Positions 17,074 through 24,602 of a DNA stretch of 51,010 bases are shown here, in pieces; positions within the stretch are counted from its first letter, which is position 1, and every line of letters starts with the position of its first letter. The position numbers were made by a program, and so were the translations under genes. The stretch spans positions 1 through 51,010 of the forward strand of contig NZ_JAMZIK010000037.1 of assembly GCF_024178315.1 (NCBI RefSeq). Direction: 5' to 3'. The stretch is from Siccirubricoccus soli. Lineage in GTDB: Bacteria > Pseudomonadota > Alphaproteobacteria > Acetobacterales > Acetobacteraceae. Under the pieces are notes generated by a model. It was not told the origin of the DNA. It worked only from the letters and a program-made list of their open reading frames with translations, and ran no database searches.

Positions 17074-17508
17074 TCAGGTTCGGTCCACGCGGGTCGCGTA
17101 GCATCCGGGCGCGGCGAAGTGGACGTGCAGATAGGCGGCCCGCGGGTCGGCGAGCAGGTGCTCAATCGCTGCCTCGAGTTGGCCACCCTCGATCAGCTCC
17201 CAGCCGACCATCATGGCGTCCGTGTCGAAGGCGCGCACGGCCAGGGTGCGCAGACGCAGCTGCTCGGGCACCCGGTCGACCGCGTCGAACCGCTCCTCAC
17301 CCCTTCGCACGTAGACGGCGAAGCGCATTCCGTACGGCGAGTCGACCGGGTGGTGCTCGTGGTTGACCAGCAACAGTTCGTCGCCGGGCCGGGCGTCGGT
17401 CAGGCTGACCCGGCAGGGTAGCTGGGCGTTCGGTCGTCGGCGATGCGGCGCACCGCACCGTGCGTGGCCGTCTCCGCGTCGGAACGGCCTCCTGCCCGCC
17501 GCACTCAC
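17074..17508 (-). CDS. DUF1203 domain-containing protein, N-terminus altered
   Basis: The C-terminal 115 residues match the DUF1203 pattern: PCRVSLTDARPGDELLLVNH, HHPVDSPYGMRFAVYVRRGE, AFDTDAMMVGWELIEGG and AAYLHVHFAAPGCYATRVDR. The function of the family is unknown. In-frame coding can start at GTG 17508, which overlaps the stop of the upstream SDR gene, but that N-terminus is Arg-rich and unlike the family. An adjacent frame reads MATHGAVRRIADDRTPSYP, the usual DUF1203 lead-in, so a one-base shift probably occurred near 17420. Only about 30 residues of normal N-terminal sequence would fit before the SDR gene, so the gene is truncated there too. Confidence 0.65.
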   Translation of the reverse strand: MSAAGRRPFRRGDGHARCGAPHRRRPNAQLPCRVSLTDARPGDELLLVNHEHHPVDSPYGMRFAVYVRRGEERFDAVDRVPEQLRLRTLAVRAFDTDAMMVGWELIEGGQLEAAIEHLLADPRAAYLHVHFAAPGCYATRVDRT

Positions 17509-18329
17509 GCGCCCCTCTGGAACTCCATCGGGAAGTCGGCCGAGGCGAGCGACGCTCCGCCGTCCACGTGGAGCGTCTGACCGGTAATGAACCCAGCCTG
17601 CTCCGAGCACAGCAGCGCTACGGCGTCACCCACATCGGCTGGGGTCGTGAGCCGTCCCATGGGCACCCACCCAGCCCCGGCCCAGCCGCGCAATGCGTCC
17701 AGCACCTCGGGCGGCAGGGTGGAGAACACGCTGTCGTCCGTCGCGCCGGGGCTGACCGCGTTAGCGGTGATACCGCGTCCAGCAAGGTCCCAGGCGAGGT
17801 AGCGCAGCAGCGCCTCCATTGCCGCCTTGGCCGGTCCCATGGCCGCCCAGGACCGCCAGCTTCCCATCTTTGCGCCGGGTGCGTAGGTGACCGCGACGAT
17901 CCGGCCGCCCCGGCCCATCATTCCCACCGCCTCGCGGGCACTGTGGAGTAAGGCAGTGGCCTGGGAGTCGATTGCTGCGCGCCAGTGCTCGGCGGTTAAG
18001 TCGAGCACCGGCTGGTAGAAGTGCTGTACGTCTGGCCGGGCGTTGGCGACGAAGATGTCCAAAGAGCCCAACCCCGCCTTCGCTTCGGCGAACATGCGCC
18101 GGATGTCCTCGGGCCGCGTCACGTCGGCCTGGACCAGCACCGGCTCGGTGCCGCGTTCGCGCAGCAGTCGGGCGGTCTCTTCGGCGGCTTGCTTGTTCCT
18201 CAAGTAGTGGACCGCAATCTGGCCGACACCACATTCTGCCAGCTTGAGCGCAATTCCACGGCCGATTCCACGTGAACTGCCGGTGATGATTGCAGTACGG
18301 GCTTTCACCTTAATGCCGTTCATGGCCAC
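17505..18329 (-). CDS. Short-chain dehydrogenase/reductase with Trp in place of catalytic Tyr
   Basis: The product is 274 residues from GTG 18329 behind GGGAGGA. The Rossmann motif is TGSSRGIGRGIA near residue 17, followed by VQADVTRPEDI and DIFVANARPDV. The active-site region reads SWRSWAAMGPAKAAMEALLRY. The Lys is present, but the position expected to hold Tyr (Y-x6-K in FabI/FabL-like enzymes) is Trp. The C-terminal VSPGATDDSVFSTLPPEVLD and GQTLHVDGGASL are typical of the family. Substrate is unknown. Tyr loss suggests altered chemistry or a binding role, though similar W variants may form a natural subfamily. Confidence 0.8.
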   Translation of the reverse strand: MAMNGIKVKARTAIITGSSRGIGRGIALKLAECGVGQIAVHYLRNKQAAEETARLLRERGTEPVLVQADVTRPEDIRRMFAEAKAGLGSLDIFVANARPDVQHFYQPVLDLTAEHWRAAIDSQATALLHSAREAVGMMGRGGRIVAVTYAPGAKMGSWRSWAAMGPAKAAMEALLRYLAWDLAGRGITANAVSPGATDDSVFSTLPPEVLDALRGWAGAGWVPMGRLTTPADVGDAVALLCSEQAGFITGQTLHVDGGASLASADFPMEFQRGA

Positions 18330-18370
18330 CTTGGTTCCTCCCTAGTGGTCCGATCGAGCCTGACAGTTCC

Positions 18371-18919
18371 CTAGATGCCGTGGACGCGACCTGCCGCCGC
18401 TGACGCGTGGCGCAACTGGCGCCCCTGGGGGTCGAAGGGAATCTTGAAGTTGAAGGCCGAGAGGGTAGGTCCGAGGTCGTGCAACGCCTCCAACTTCCGG
18501 GACGCCTCAGCCCAGGTCGGCGTCTCTTCGTCGGCCACCCACCACATCACGTAGGTCGGCCATTCGGGCCTGCGGAACCACTCTCCGCGCTTGGCCAGAG
18601 CGGCCTTGTGGAGTCCACCGTAGGCGAAGCAACGAACGGCCTCGATGTCGCGCCAAAGAGAGAGGGTGCTGGCGACGGTAACCTGCCCCGGCTCGGTCCC
18701 GCCGTCGTAGAAGCGTGGCACACCGAAGACGCCCCAAGGGCCGAAGTCCTGGCCAAAGGGCGGTCGCGTGCGGTCGGGCAGGACGGCGCGGCCGAGGAAG
18801 CCGCCCGAGCCCTCAGCCTCCCCAAAGACGGAGGGGATCATTGCCACGAAACCGCTCATCACCTCAGAATCCAAGGCGCCTTTGCCGACCGCAAAGGTGT
18901 AGAACGACACGCGCGGCAT
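18371..18919 (-). CDS. DUF3291 domain-containing protein
   Basis: The protein is 182 residues from ATG 18919 behind AAGGAGG. The pattern is that of DUF3291: PRVSFYTFAVGKGA, FVAMIPSVFGEAEGSGGFLG, PRFYDGGTEPG, ASTLSLWRDIEAVRCFAYGG, HKAALAKRGEWFRRPEWPTY and VMWWVADEETPTWAEASRKL. These proteins have a dimeric ferredoxin-like fold related to ABM monooxygenases; no reaction is established. It is followed by the SDR gene 41 bases downstream on the same strand, which suggests a joint transcript. A short signal-peptide-like ORF ends 16 bases before its start. Confidence 0.82.
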   Translation of the reverse strand: MPRVSFYTFAVGKGALDSEVMSGFVAMIPSVFGEAEGSGGFLGRAVLPDRTRPPFGQDFGPWGVFGVPRFYDGGTEPGQVTVASTLSLWRDIEAVRCFAYGGLHKAALAKRGEWFRRPEWPTYVMWWVADEETPTWAEASRKLEALHDLGPTLSAFNFKIPFDPQGRQLRHASAAAGRVHGI

Positions 18920-18935
18920 GCTCGCCTCCTTCCCA

Positions 18936-19016
18936 TCATCCCGGCTGGGGCGATTGCTGCGCCAAGGTTGTCCCCGCGAGCAGCAGCATGGACGCGGCCA
19001 TAGTGCCTCGATGCAT
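18936..19016 (-). CDS. Tiny ORF resembling a signal peptide (26 residues)
   Basis: From ATG 19016 the frame reads MHRGTMAASMLLLAGTTLAQ followed by QSPQPG and a stop. A positively charged start, a hydrophobic core and an LAQ cleavage-like end resemble a secretion signal. No mature protein follows, and the next gene's ribosome site overlaps its end. It may be what remains of an exported protein or a short upstream ORF. Coding status is uncertain. Confidence 0.25.
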   Translation of the reverse strand: MHRGTMAASMLLLAGTTLAQQSPQPG

Positions 19017-19370
19017 GAACGGGCCTCCCTGGCTTGCTTTGAACCGACATTCACGCGTCGGATTGGGCTGCTGAGAGCGCTATCGGCATACAGGCATTGC
19101 AAACTGCACGTTGCGGCGCCGAGAACTCGCCGACTACCGTCGGAATGGCGATGGCGCCATTTCGAGCGGCTAATGAACTAACGAATGCGGTAATCTTGGC
19201 GGCTATTTTCGGACAAAGCACGCGGGAACCACACGCGAAACGGCACACGCATTCGTTGTGCGTCGCCGGTTTCGGCTAGACCCATCAACTACGCCGTGGC
19301 GCACGGATCGTCGGGACTGACAGCATGGCCACTAGGCGCCGATGATTTGGTGTTCTATTTTTGTCCCGCC
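19017..19370. other. Intergenic region, no gene recognised
   Basis: About 350 bases with lower GC content than the flanks separate two divergently oriented small genes. No convincing ORF or RNA was found. The T-rich stretch at 19351-19363 directly before the next gene may be part of its promoter. Confidence 0.35.
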
Positions 19371-19595
19371 ATGGATCGGACCCTCTCCTACACGGTCGGC
19401 GACCTCGCCTCAGACGAGGCCGTGCAGCTACGGTGCGATTGCCGAGTCCGAACATATGGCCGAGCGGAATTGGCCGTGCTGGTAGGGTGGGATGCTCGGC
19501 TTCACCTGATTGGGCTGCGGCGGAACCTGTGGTGCCGCGACTGCGGCGAGCCACCCTTCGTTGGCTGGGTTGTGTCGGCGGTTCCCAGACGCTAG
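19371..19595 (+). CDS. Small Cys-rich (zinc-ribbon-like) protein
   Basis: The product is 74 residues from ATG 19371. Two cysteine pairs, RCDCR near residue 21 and WCRDCGEPP near 56, are spaced like a small zinc ribbon around a hydrophobic core ELAVLVGWDARLHLIGLRR. I do not know a named family. The reading frame extends upstream to 19296, but the internal Met is a better start. It could be a nucleic-acid-binding or adaptor protein; that is only inferred from the cysteine layout. Confidence 0.5.
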   Translation: MDRTLSYTVGDLASDEAVQLRCDCRVRTYGRAELAVLVGWDARLHLIGLRRNLWCRDCGEPPFVGWVVSAVPRR

Positions 19596-19888
19596 CCCCA
19601 GGTCAGGCGGAACTTCGTCGCATCCACCTGATCGGCGAAAAGGAACCGCCGTCCTATGTAAGTCTGCATGGGCAGCCTTGACCGCCGCGATGCCGGTCGA
19701 GAAGACCAAATCCAGGCAGAAACCGAGTCCAATCACGGCCCCGACCACGAAGGGTTCCTCGATGGCGTTCGGCTTGCCCTTGCGCCGCTCTTGCAGCTCC
19801 CGGGCGATGCAGAAAACCGCCGGGCATGGTGTCCGGACGCTGTTCGAGCCCATGCCGATCGCATTTTAGTAATGAGACGAGCACGTGG

Positions 19889-20002
19889 TCACCAGATTGC
19901 CTCGTCCTTGTCCATCATGGTGTCGAGCCGCTTTGCCAGACAAGCGCGGCCCGCAGCGCGCGCGTGGGCGGCGGCGCGGCGGCCCTGGCGGTCGCGCTTC
20001 GC
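19889..20002 (-). pseudogene. Ankyrin-repeat protein, C-terminal fragment
   Basis: The last 37 codons (AKRDRQGRRAAAHARAAGRA, then CLAKRLDTMMDKDEAIW) match the end of the intact ankyrin gene at 23133-23450 (KCDHQGRRAAAHARAAGHTC, then LAKRLDTVVDKDQTIW) in 31 of 37 positions. The upstream repeats are missing, and the frame runs into unrelated sequence. It is a truncated paralogue in inverted orientation, 3.3 kb from the intact copy. The surrounding 19596-20116 otherwise holds no gene I can support. Confidence 0.7.
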
Positions 20003-20116
20003 CATCGCGCTCGCCGACCCGAAGGCGGTCTGAGCGTCTGGGACCGATCCCATTTTCCTGTCCGGTCGCGGGCCGGTCCGGGCTAGCCCGGGTGCTCGCC
20101 TTCGCGGCAAGCCAGC

Positions 20117-20680
20117 CTAGCGCTTAGCCCATCTCGTCGCGACGTTCTCGGCTTGGCAGACCACATCCCGCCACAGCCTCAGCTCCCGACGCGCGTCCTC
20201 AAGCGCCCGGTGCGCGGGCACCTCCGCCTTGGCGGCCTGTCGGGCGGGTTCGAGGATGCCGTCGAGCAGGTCGCGCCGAACACCGACTGGCACGCCACCG
20301 CGCTCGAGCGCGGCGAGCGCGGCCTCCCGTTGTATCTCATACGAGCCCCGCAGGCGGAGCGCGTGCCGCGGGAGCCCGGCAGCGCGCAGCAGCTTGCTGA
20401 GCCACTGGCCGTCCCAGGACGGCGCCGAGGCGTAGAGCTCATGGCCGGTCAGGATGTCTACCATGCGCTGGGCAACCACATCGTGGGGTGTACCCTCCCG
20501 CATCAAGGTGTCGAGGGCGATGCGGTGGATACTCTCGGCCTCGGGGCTCCATTCCGCCCAGCCCGGCGCGGGTACGATCAGGTGAACCTCCTCGGCGCCG
20601 TCCTCGGCGGCCCAGCCGACCTCGATCGGGAACCCGTGCTTGCCCAGGCTGCTGGCCTCGAAATCGATAAAGACAATCAT
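20117..20680 (-). CDS. DEDDh-family 3'-5' exonuclease
   Basis: The protein is 187 residues from the Met at 20680. Motif ExoI is FIDFEASSLGKHGFPIEVGW (Asp and Glu metal ligands). A SIHRI segment follows, ExoII is SAPSWDGQWLSKLLRAAG with the second Asp, and ExoIII is PAHRALEDARRELRLW with His and Asp five apart. These are the DEDDh catalytic residues of the DnaQ-like fold. It is short, with no polymerase or helicase partner, so it is a stand-alone nuclease acting on DNA or RNA ends. A truncated paralogue (28898-29113) and a divergent, probably inactive relative (31992-32672) lie in the same region. Confidence 0.82.
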   Translation of the reverse strand: MIVFIDFEASSLGKHGFPIEVGWAAEDGAEEVHLIVPAPGWAEWSPEAESIHRIALDTLMREGTPHDVVAQRMVDILTGHELYASAPSWDGQWLSKLLRAAGLPRHALRLRGSYEIQREAALAALERGGVPVGVRRDLLDGILEPARQAAKAEVPAHRALEDARRELRLWRDVVCQAENVATRWAKR

Positions 20681-20802
20681 TGAGGAGAGCTTCGGCTCGG
20701 GAGCATCCTCAAATAAGGCAATTCGCGCCCGCATCGCGCAAGCATGCTCCTACGAATGGAACTTGCGCCCAATTGCCCGTCCGACGCTTGCGACCGACTT
20801 TT

Positions 20803-21343
20803 TCAACATCGGTCGAAAGCCGCGGTTCTCGACTGCTGCTTACTCTCGTCACCGCACGCCTCCCAGTCCGCCTGATGTCTTCGGCTGGCCGTGTCCTGCT
20901 GCCATTCCCGCATTTGCTTACGCATCAGAAGCTGCTGGTGCCACCGCCGGTCAGCCCGCGGCAGCTCCTCACCTTGGCGCAGGCAGATCCTGACCCCTCG
21001 GCGCCCGTCGGCCTGCGTGCCCCGTAGCCGCCACGCCTGGGTTGCCAACTTGCGGACCAGGCTCGCCGGGGCTCCACCCAAGGAAGCGGAGCTGCAGGGC
21101 GAAGCGCAGCCCATCCGCGCTGACCGGCGCGAGGCAGCGGTCGTGCGGCTCCGGCGGGCGGGTGTGCAGCCAGGCCGATGCGCGCAGCTCGAACAGATAG
21201 CTCCCGCGCGGCACCTGCAAGATAGTGTCGATCCGGGGCCGCCGCGGGCCACGCACCCGCCGTCGCAGTGTGAACGAATGCAGCGGCCCGGGGCCGACGA
21301 CCCGTGGCGCTTCGGCCACGTTCCCGTTGCAACTGTGCGACAC
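20803..21343 (-). pseudogene. Possible frameshifted hypothetical gene
   Basis: From ATG 21343 a frame reads MSHSCNGNVAEAPRVVGPGP, then RPRIDTILQVPRGSYLFELR and RFALQLRFLGWSPGEPG. It looks coding for about 85 residues. A plausible continuation lies in another frame: SLVRKLATQAWRLRGTQADG, ICLRQGEELPRADRRWHQQL and LMRKQMREWQQDTASRRHQA. Together they would give a basic protein of about 170 residues with one frameshift near 21070. No family is recognised, and the call rests on amino-acid texture only. Confidence 0.3.
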
Positions 21344-21408
21344 GGCGCATCCTTGTCAGCGGTTGCCGTGCTAGGCTGCAGACCAGTCAGTCGTGGGAAA
21401 CTCGCGCC

Positions 21409-21672
21409 ATGGACGGCGATCGAGACGAGACGAAGGTCATCGCCCGCCTGCCTGGCCTTGACATTGCGGTCCTTCACCGCGGTGTGCGAGGTGGCGGAGA
21501 GGAGGTGATGGTCGCCCTCCGTGCGGTGTCGCCCCTCCGGAACTCCCGGCACCTGGGCGAGGCCACCCATCCGCTCCTGTTCTGGATGGGGCTGGCGCAG
21601 GCCGCCTGGAACCCCTGGCTCAGCTGGCTGGAGGCGGCCTACCGGCCGCCCTGGACGGCCCACGGCCAGTAG
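21409..21672 (+). CDS. Small conserved-looking hypothetical protein
   Basis: The product is 87 residues from ATG 21409. A charged start MDGDRDETKVIARLPGLDIA leads into HRGVRGGGEEVMVALRAVSP. The second half is rich in Trp and Pro (HPLLFWMGLAQAAWNPWLSW, then LEAAYRPPW), giving an amphipathic, possibly membrane-associated helix. Similar short proteins occur in related alphaproteobacteria as far as I recall, without assigned function. No partner gene is evident. Confidence 0.5.
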   Translation: MDGDRDETKVIARLPGLDIAVLHRGVRGGGEEVMVALRAVSPLRNSRHLGEATHPLLFWMGLAQAAWNPWLSWLEAAYRPPWTAHGQ

Positions 21673-21791
21673 GTGGGAGCGGACCGGTTGTTGGGGCACT
21701 GCCCACTCTCATCCTGGCACGGCTAAGAGGGCTCGCTCTAGTTGATGGGCATTCGCTGCGGCTGGTCCGGTCCGTCCCTCAGGCCGCGCCG

Positions 21792-21998
21792 TTGATCTGG
21801 GAGCACGAGGAGCGCGACACGGACGGCGAGTTGGTAGCCGTCTACGAGAGTTGGCGCAGGCGGGGTGATGGCCACCTCGCTTTCATCAAGTACTCACCCT
21901 ATGGCTGGGTGCTCAGCGTTTCGGGCCGATCATCCCGTCTGCCACCCCCAAGGATGCCCTCAGCGCTGGTGACGGCGGGCGACATCCATCAGCGCTGA
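21792..21998 (+). CDS. Short hypothetical protein or fragment
   Basis: The frame from TTG 21792 gives 68 residues. The first 45 (WEHEERDTDGELVAVYESWR, then RRGDGHLAFIKYSPYGWVLS) look like a genuine beta-rich domain. The rest is low quality. The frame is open upstream without a clear start, so it may be the C-terminal part of a lost gene. Function unknown. Confidence 0.4.
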   Translation: MIWEHEERDTDGELVAVYESWRRRGDGHLAFIKYSPYGWVLSVSGRSSRLPPPRMPSALVTAGDIHQR

Positions 21999-22008
21999 CC
22001 GATTACGT

Positions 22009-22623
22009 CTAGTCCTCGGCAGCCGCGACGATGGCTACCTGCCCCGCCATGACTCTCGGTGGGTTCGGGGCGATGTTCCGCTCGCGCATGACTGACACCA
22101 CCCATGCGTTCGCCTCCATCGCGTGCTCGCGGGTGTCGAACAGCGAGGCCGAGACACCCCGGCTGCTGTCAGCCTCGTCGAGGAAGGCGTAGTAGCCCCG
22201 GAAGCCGGGCGCGCCTTTGATCGTCAGGAACACGTGCTCTCGCGCCAAGGGCAGAACCTCCTCCCTCGGCCCAATGCCTTCGAACAGGCGGACGGTGGCG
22301 AACATCCCGGGGCCGCTGTCGCGCTGGACCTTCGACACCTCGTGCAGCAGTGCCTCCCCGGTCATCACCTCCGGCGGGTTCGGCAGCAGGTCTCTGAGGC
22401 TGGATACCACCCCCTCGCGGACCCGATCGTCGGCCCGCATGGCCGACTTCGCGTCGTGGAAGATGGTGACCGAGACGACGTGACCATCCTCGCTGCCGAA
22501 AGCGACATAGCCCTTGAAGCCGGGCGTGCGACGGAGCAGCGGCACGAAACCATCACGGACCGACGGCACCAGCCCGTCGATCAGGGGGGCCTTGTCGGCG
22601 TACTTGCGGACGGTGACATGCAC
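22009..22623 (-). CDS. Tandem ABM-like (dimeric ferredoxin-like fold) protein, copy 1
   Basis: The protein is 204 residues from GTG 22623, behind GGGAGGAG. It has two homologous halves of about 95 residues. The first reads VHVTVRKYADKAPLIDG, RRTPGFKGYVAFGSEDGHVV and SVTIFHDAKSAMRADDRV. The second reads GMFATVRLFEGIGPRE, KGAPGFRGYYAFLDEADSSR and SASLFDTREHAMEANAWV. The PGFxGYYAF and S-x-F-D-x-REHA pattern fits the ABM/Dabb-type alpha-beta sandwich, here as a fused pseudo-dimer. Catalysis is unknown; heme-degrading and quinol-oxidising relatives exist. A second copy of the same design lies at 23582-24208. Confidence 0.65.
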   Translation of the reverse strand: MHVTVRKYADKAPLIDGLVPSVRDGFVPLLRRTPGFKGYVAFGSEDGHVVSVTIFHDAKSAMRADDRVREGVVSSLRDLLPNPPEVMTGEALLHEVSKVQRDSGPGMFATVRLFEGIGPREEVLPLAREHVFLTIKGAPGFRGYYAFLDEADSSRGVSASLFDTREHAMEANAWVVSVMRERNIAPNPPRVMAGQVAIVAAAED

Positions 22624-23132
22624 GGCACTCCTCCCATCCTCTACCGGTCCCGGCTGGGAGGGGAGTCCATGGCCGATCCCGGCCGCCAACGCTGCGCCCC
22701 CGACAGTGCAACGGTCAACGCGGACAGGCGAGCTCGCCCTCAATGTCCCGCCCCGGACGGCCTGCACCAGGCAGCGCAAGACGCTGCTTTCCCGGCGCGA
22801 TTTGCCGCGCGAAGCACTGTTTGCACGATGCCGCCCGACGCAAGCGCCAGCGCTTCGTCTTCCCAAGCGCCCCGTCGGAAGCCGACCACCTTGTTCGACC
22901 GCCTGCGGCCGTCCACGATTTCTCAGTGGTTTGCCATCTCGACCGAAACTCCGAACAGCGGCCGCAAGCTCAGTGGCCGCAGTTTAGGAGAGACAAGCGA
23001 CAGCGGCATGAGCGATGGCTCAAAGCCCCGCTGCTTTTGGCTGCTTGCAAACTAGCTGGCTCGGCTAGAGTCAGGTGCGCCGCCGCCGGAGCGAACGCTT
23101 TCAGTCCTCGCGGCGGGAGGAGGTCAGTGCGC
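22624..23132. other. Gene-poor stretch between divergent genes
   Basis: About 500 bases between the first ABM-like gene and the ankyrin gene. Several frames are open in the GC-rich background, but none has a convincing start or protein texture. Promoters for both divergent genes should be here. Confidence 0.4.
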
Positions 23133-23450
23133 ATGGACACCGACTTGGCATCCCGGCTGCTCGTCGCGGCGCGGGCCGGGGACGTGGAGAAAATTCGAGC
23201 ACTGCTGCCGTGCGTTGGCAATCCAGAGGAAGATGGCGCCTCCGACGCGCCAGGCGGAATCACGCCGCTGATGGCGGCGGCAGCAGGTGGCCACGAGGAG
23301 GTCGTGGAAGTATTGCTGGCGTGCGGCGCCGACGCTGCAAAGTGCGACCACCAGGGCCGCCGCGCCGCTGCCCACGCGCGCGCTGCGGGCCACACTTGTC
23401 TGGCAAAGCGGCTCGACACTGTGGTGGACAAGGACCAGACGATCTGGTGA
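23133..23450 (+). CDS. Ankyrin-repeat protein
   Basis: The product is 105 residues from ATG 23133 behind GGAGGAGG. The N-terminal helix MDTDLASRLLVAARAGDVEK leads into about two and a half ankyrin repeats: RALLPCVGNPEED, then GGITPLMAAAAGGHEEVVEV with LLACGADAAKCD, then HQGRRAAAHARAAGHTCLAK. The TPLMAAAAGGHEEVVEVLLACGA segment is close to the ankyrin consensus (written here across two overlapping pieces). Such small proteins mediate protein contacts. A decayed copy of its C-terminus lies inverted at 19889-20002. It is flanked by the two ABM-like genes. Confidence 0.8.
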   Translation: MDTDLASRLLVAARAGDVEKIRALLPCVGNPEEDGASDAPGGITPLMAAAAGGHEEVVEVLLACGADAAKCDHQGRRAAAHARAAGHTCLAKRLDTVVDKDQTIW

Positions 23451-23581
23451 CTGCCTGCTAGACAGGCGCGGCTGACGACCACGTGCAAAATAGCATGCCG
23501 GGTATCCGTGCATGTGGCGCAGCGGGCGGCTCAGCCTTGAGCCACGGAATGGGCGGCCGCCAGAACCGCCATCGTCAATGG

Positions 23582-24208
23582 CTATACAGTCGCCAGCACG
23601 ACTGTCTCACCCATCGTTACCCGCGGCGGCCGGTAGGCCAATTCGCCCAAGTGCTCGCGCATGAGGCGCACCACCTCCTCATGCGTGCGAATGGCTTCCT
23701 CGCGGCTGTCGAACAGGGTGACCGAGACTGCCCGATCTGGATTGCCCTCATCCCGAAAGGCGTAGAAGCCGCGGAATCCCGACGCGTTTATGATGGCGGG
23801 CAACGTGTGCTGGCTCACCACGGAATGCATAGTCTCGGTTTGCCCGGGTAGACCGCGATAGGTGCGGATCACGACAAAGAGCGCCTGCTGGCGATCCTTC
23901 CGCTGCTCCTGCGGATGCGCGATGGACTCGAAGACGGTCTCCCCAGCCACGACCTCCGGCTCCTCAGGCATGAGGTCGCGCATGTTGGCCTCAATCCATC
24001 CGCGAACTCGCTGGTGGGCGTCCATGGCAGTGTCCCGGTCGTCGAAGATGCTGACCGAGTACGCAGCATCTCCCCTCTCGGTGACGAAGGCGCAGTATCC
24101 TCTGAACCCTGGGCATCCTTGGACGAGCGGCACGATATGGTCCTGCGCGCGCTGCGCCGCCTGCGTCACGGAGCCCGCTAGCCCGGTCTTTCGGATCAGC
24201 ACATACAT
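23582..24208 (-). CDS. Tandem ABM-like protein, copy 2
   Basis: The protein is 208 residues from ATG 24208, with AAGGAG ten bases upstream. Two repeats are seen: MYVLIRKTGLAGSVTQAAQR with QGCPGFRGYCAFVTERGDAA and YSVSIFDDRDTAMDAHQRVR, then FVVIRTYRGLPGQTETMHSV with INASGFRGFYAFRDEGNPDR and VSVTLFDSREEAIRTHEEVV. Layout and length are those of copy 1 at 22009-22623, so the two are paralogues, though clearly diverged. Both end in a segment with PPRV and a conserved M-A/G-x (VMAGQVAIVAA, VTMGETVVLATV). Function unknown. Both genes point the same way, with the ankyrin gene between them on the other strand. Confidence 0.65.
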   Translation of the reverse strand: MYVLIRKTGLAGSVTQAAQRAQDHIVPLVQGCPGFRGYCAFVTERGDAAYSVSIFDDRDTAMDAHQRVRGWIEANMRDLMPEEPEVVAGETVFESIAHPQEQRKDRQQALFVVIRTYRGLPGQTETMHSVVSQHTLPAIINASGFRGFYAFRDEGNPDRAVSVTLFDSREEAIRTHEEVVRLMREHLGELAYRPPRVTMGETVVLATV

Positions 24209-24602
24209 GGAGCCGTACTCCTTCCCGCACTGTCGCGGGCGGCTCGGAGACTCATTATCGCCGCCCAAGCACCGGAGAGGTGCGTCTGTACCGCAGCCGA
24301 ATGTGGATCGCCTTTCATGGCCTGCGGCGTAACCTCCTCGGGGCATGGCTTCCCGGCTGCAAGAACGGCCGCTGGTAAAGGCGAGTTCTAGCGGGAGCGG
24401 ATCGCTGGTGATCGGCCGGAACTAAACCACCAGGGTGGGGAGAGCCCTCGTAGGGGGACCGGTCGGGGCCGGAGCCGACCTCTGGATGGCTACTTTCCTC
24501 GCCAGCAGGAACCAACCCCACGACGGCCCATTATCTGCCTGCCGTAGGGCGGAGCATCCCACCGGCAGCGAACACGCCTTCCGACGGCGGGGACCAAGCT
24601 CT
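24209..24602. other. Intergenic region, no gene recognised
   Basis: About 390 bases between divergent genes (ABM-like copy 2 and the DUF1003 gene). No ORF with credible protein texture and no RNA structure were seen. Confidence 0.35.

Noticed and set aside
19428-19853. A 141-residue minus-strand frame with a hydrophobic segment (VVGAVIGLGFCLDLVF)
   Set aside because: Only about 45 residues look protein-like; the rest overlaps the Cys-rich small gene antisense and has no start signal.
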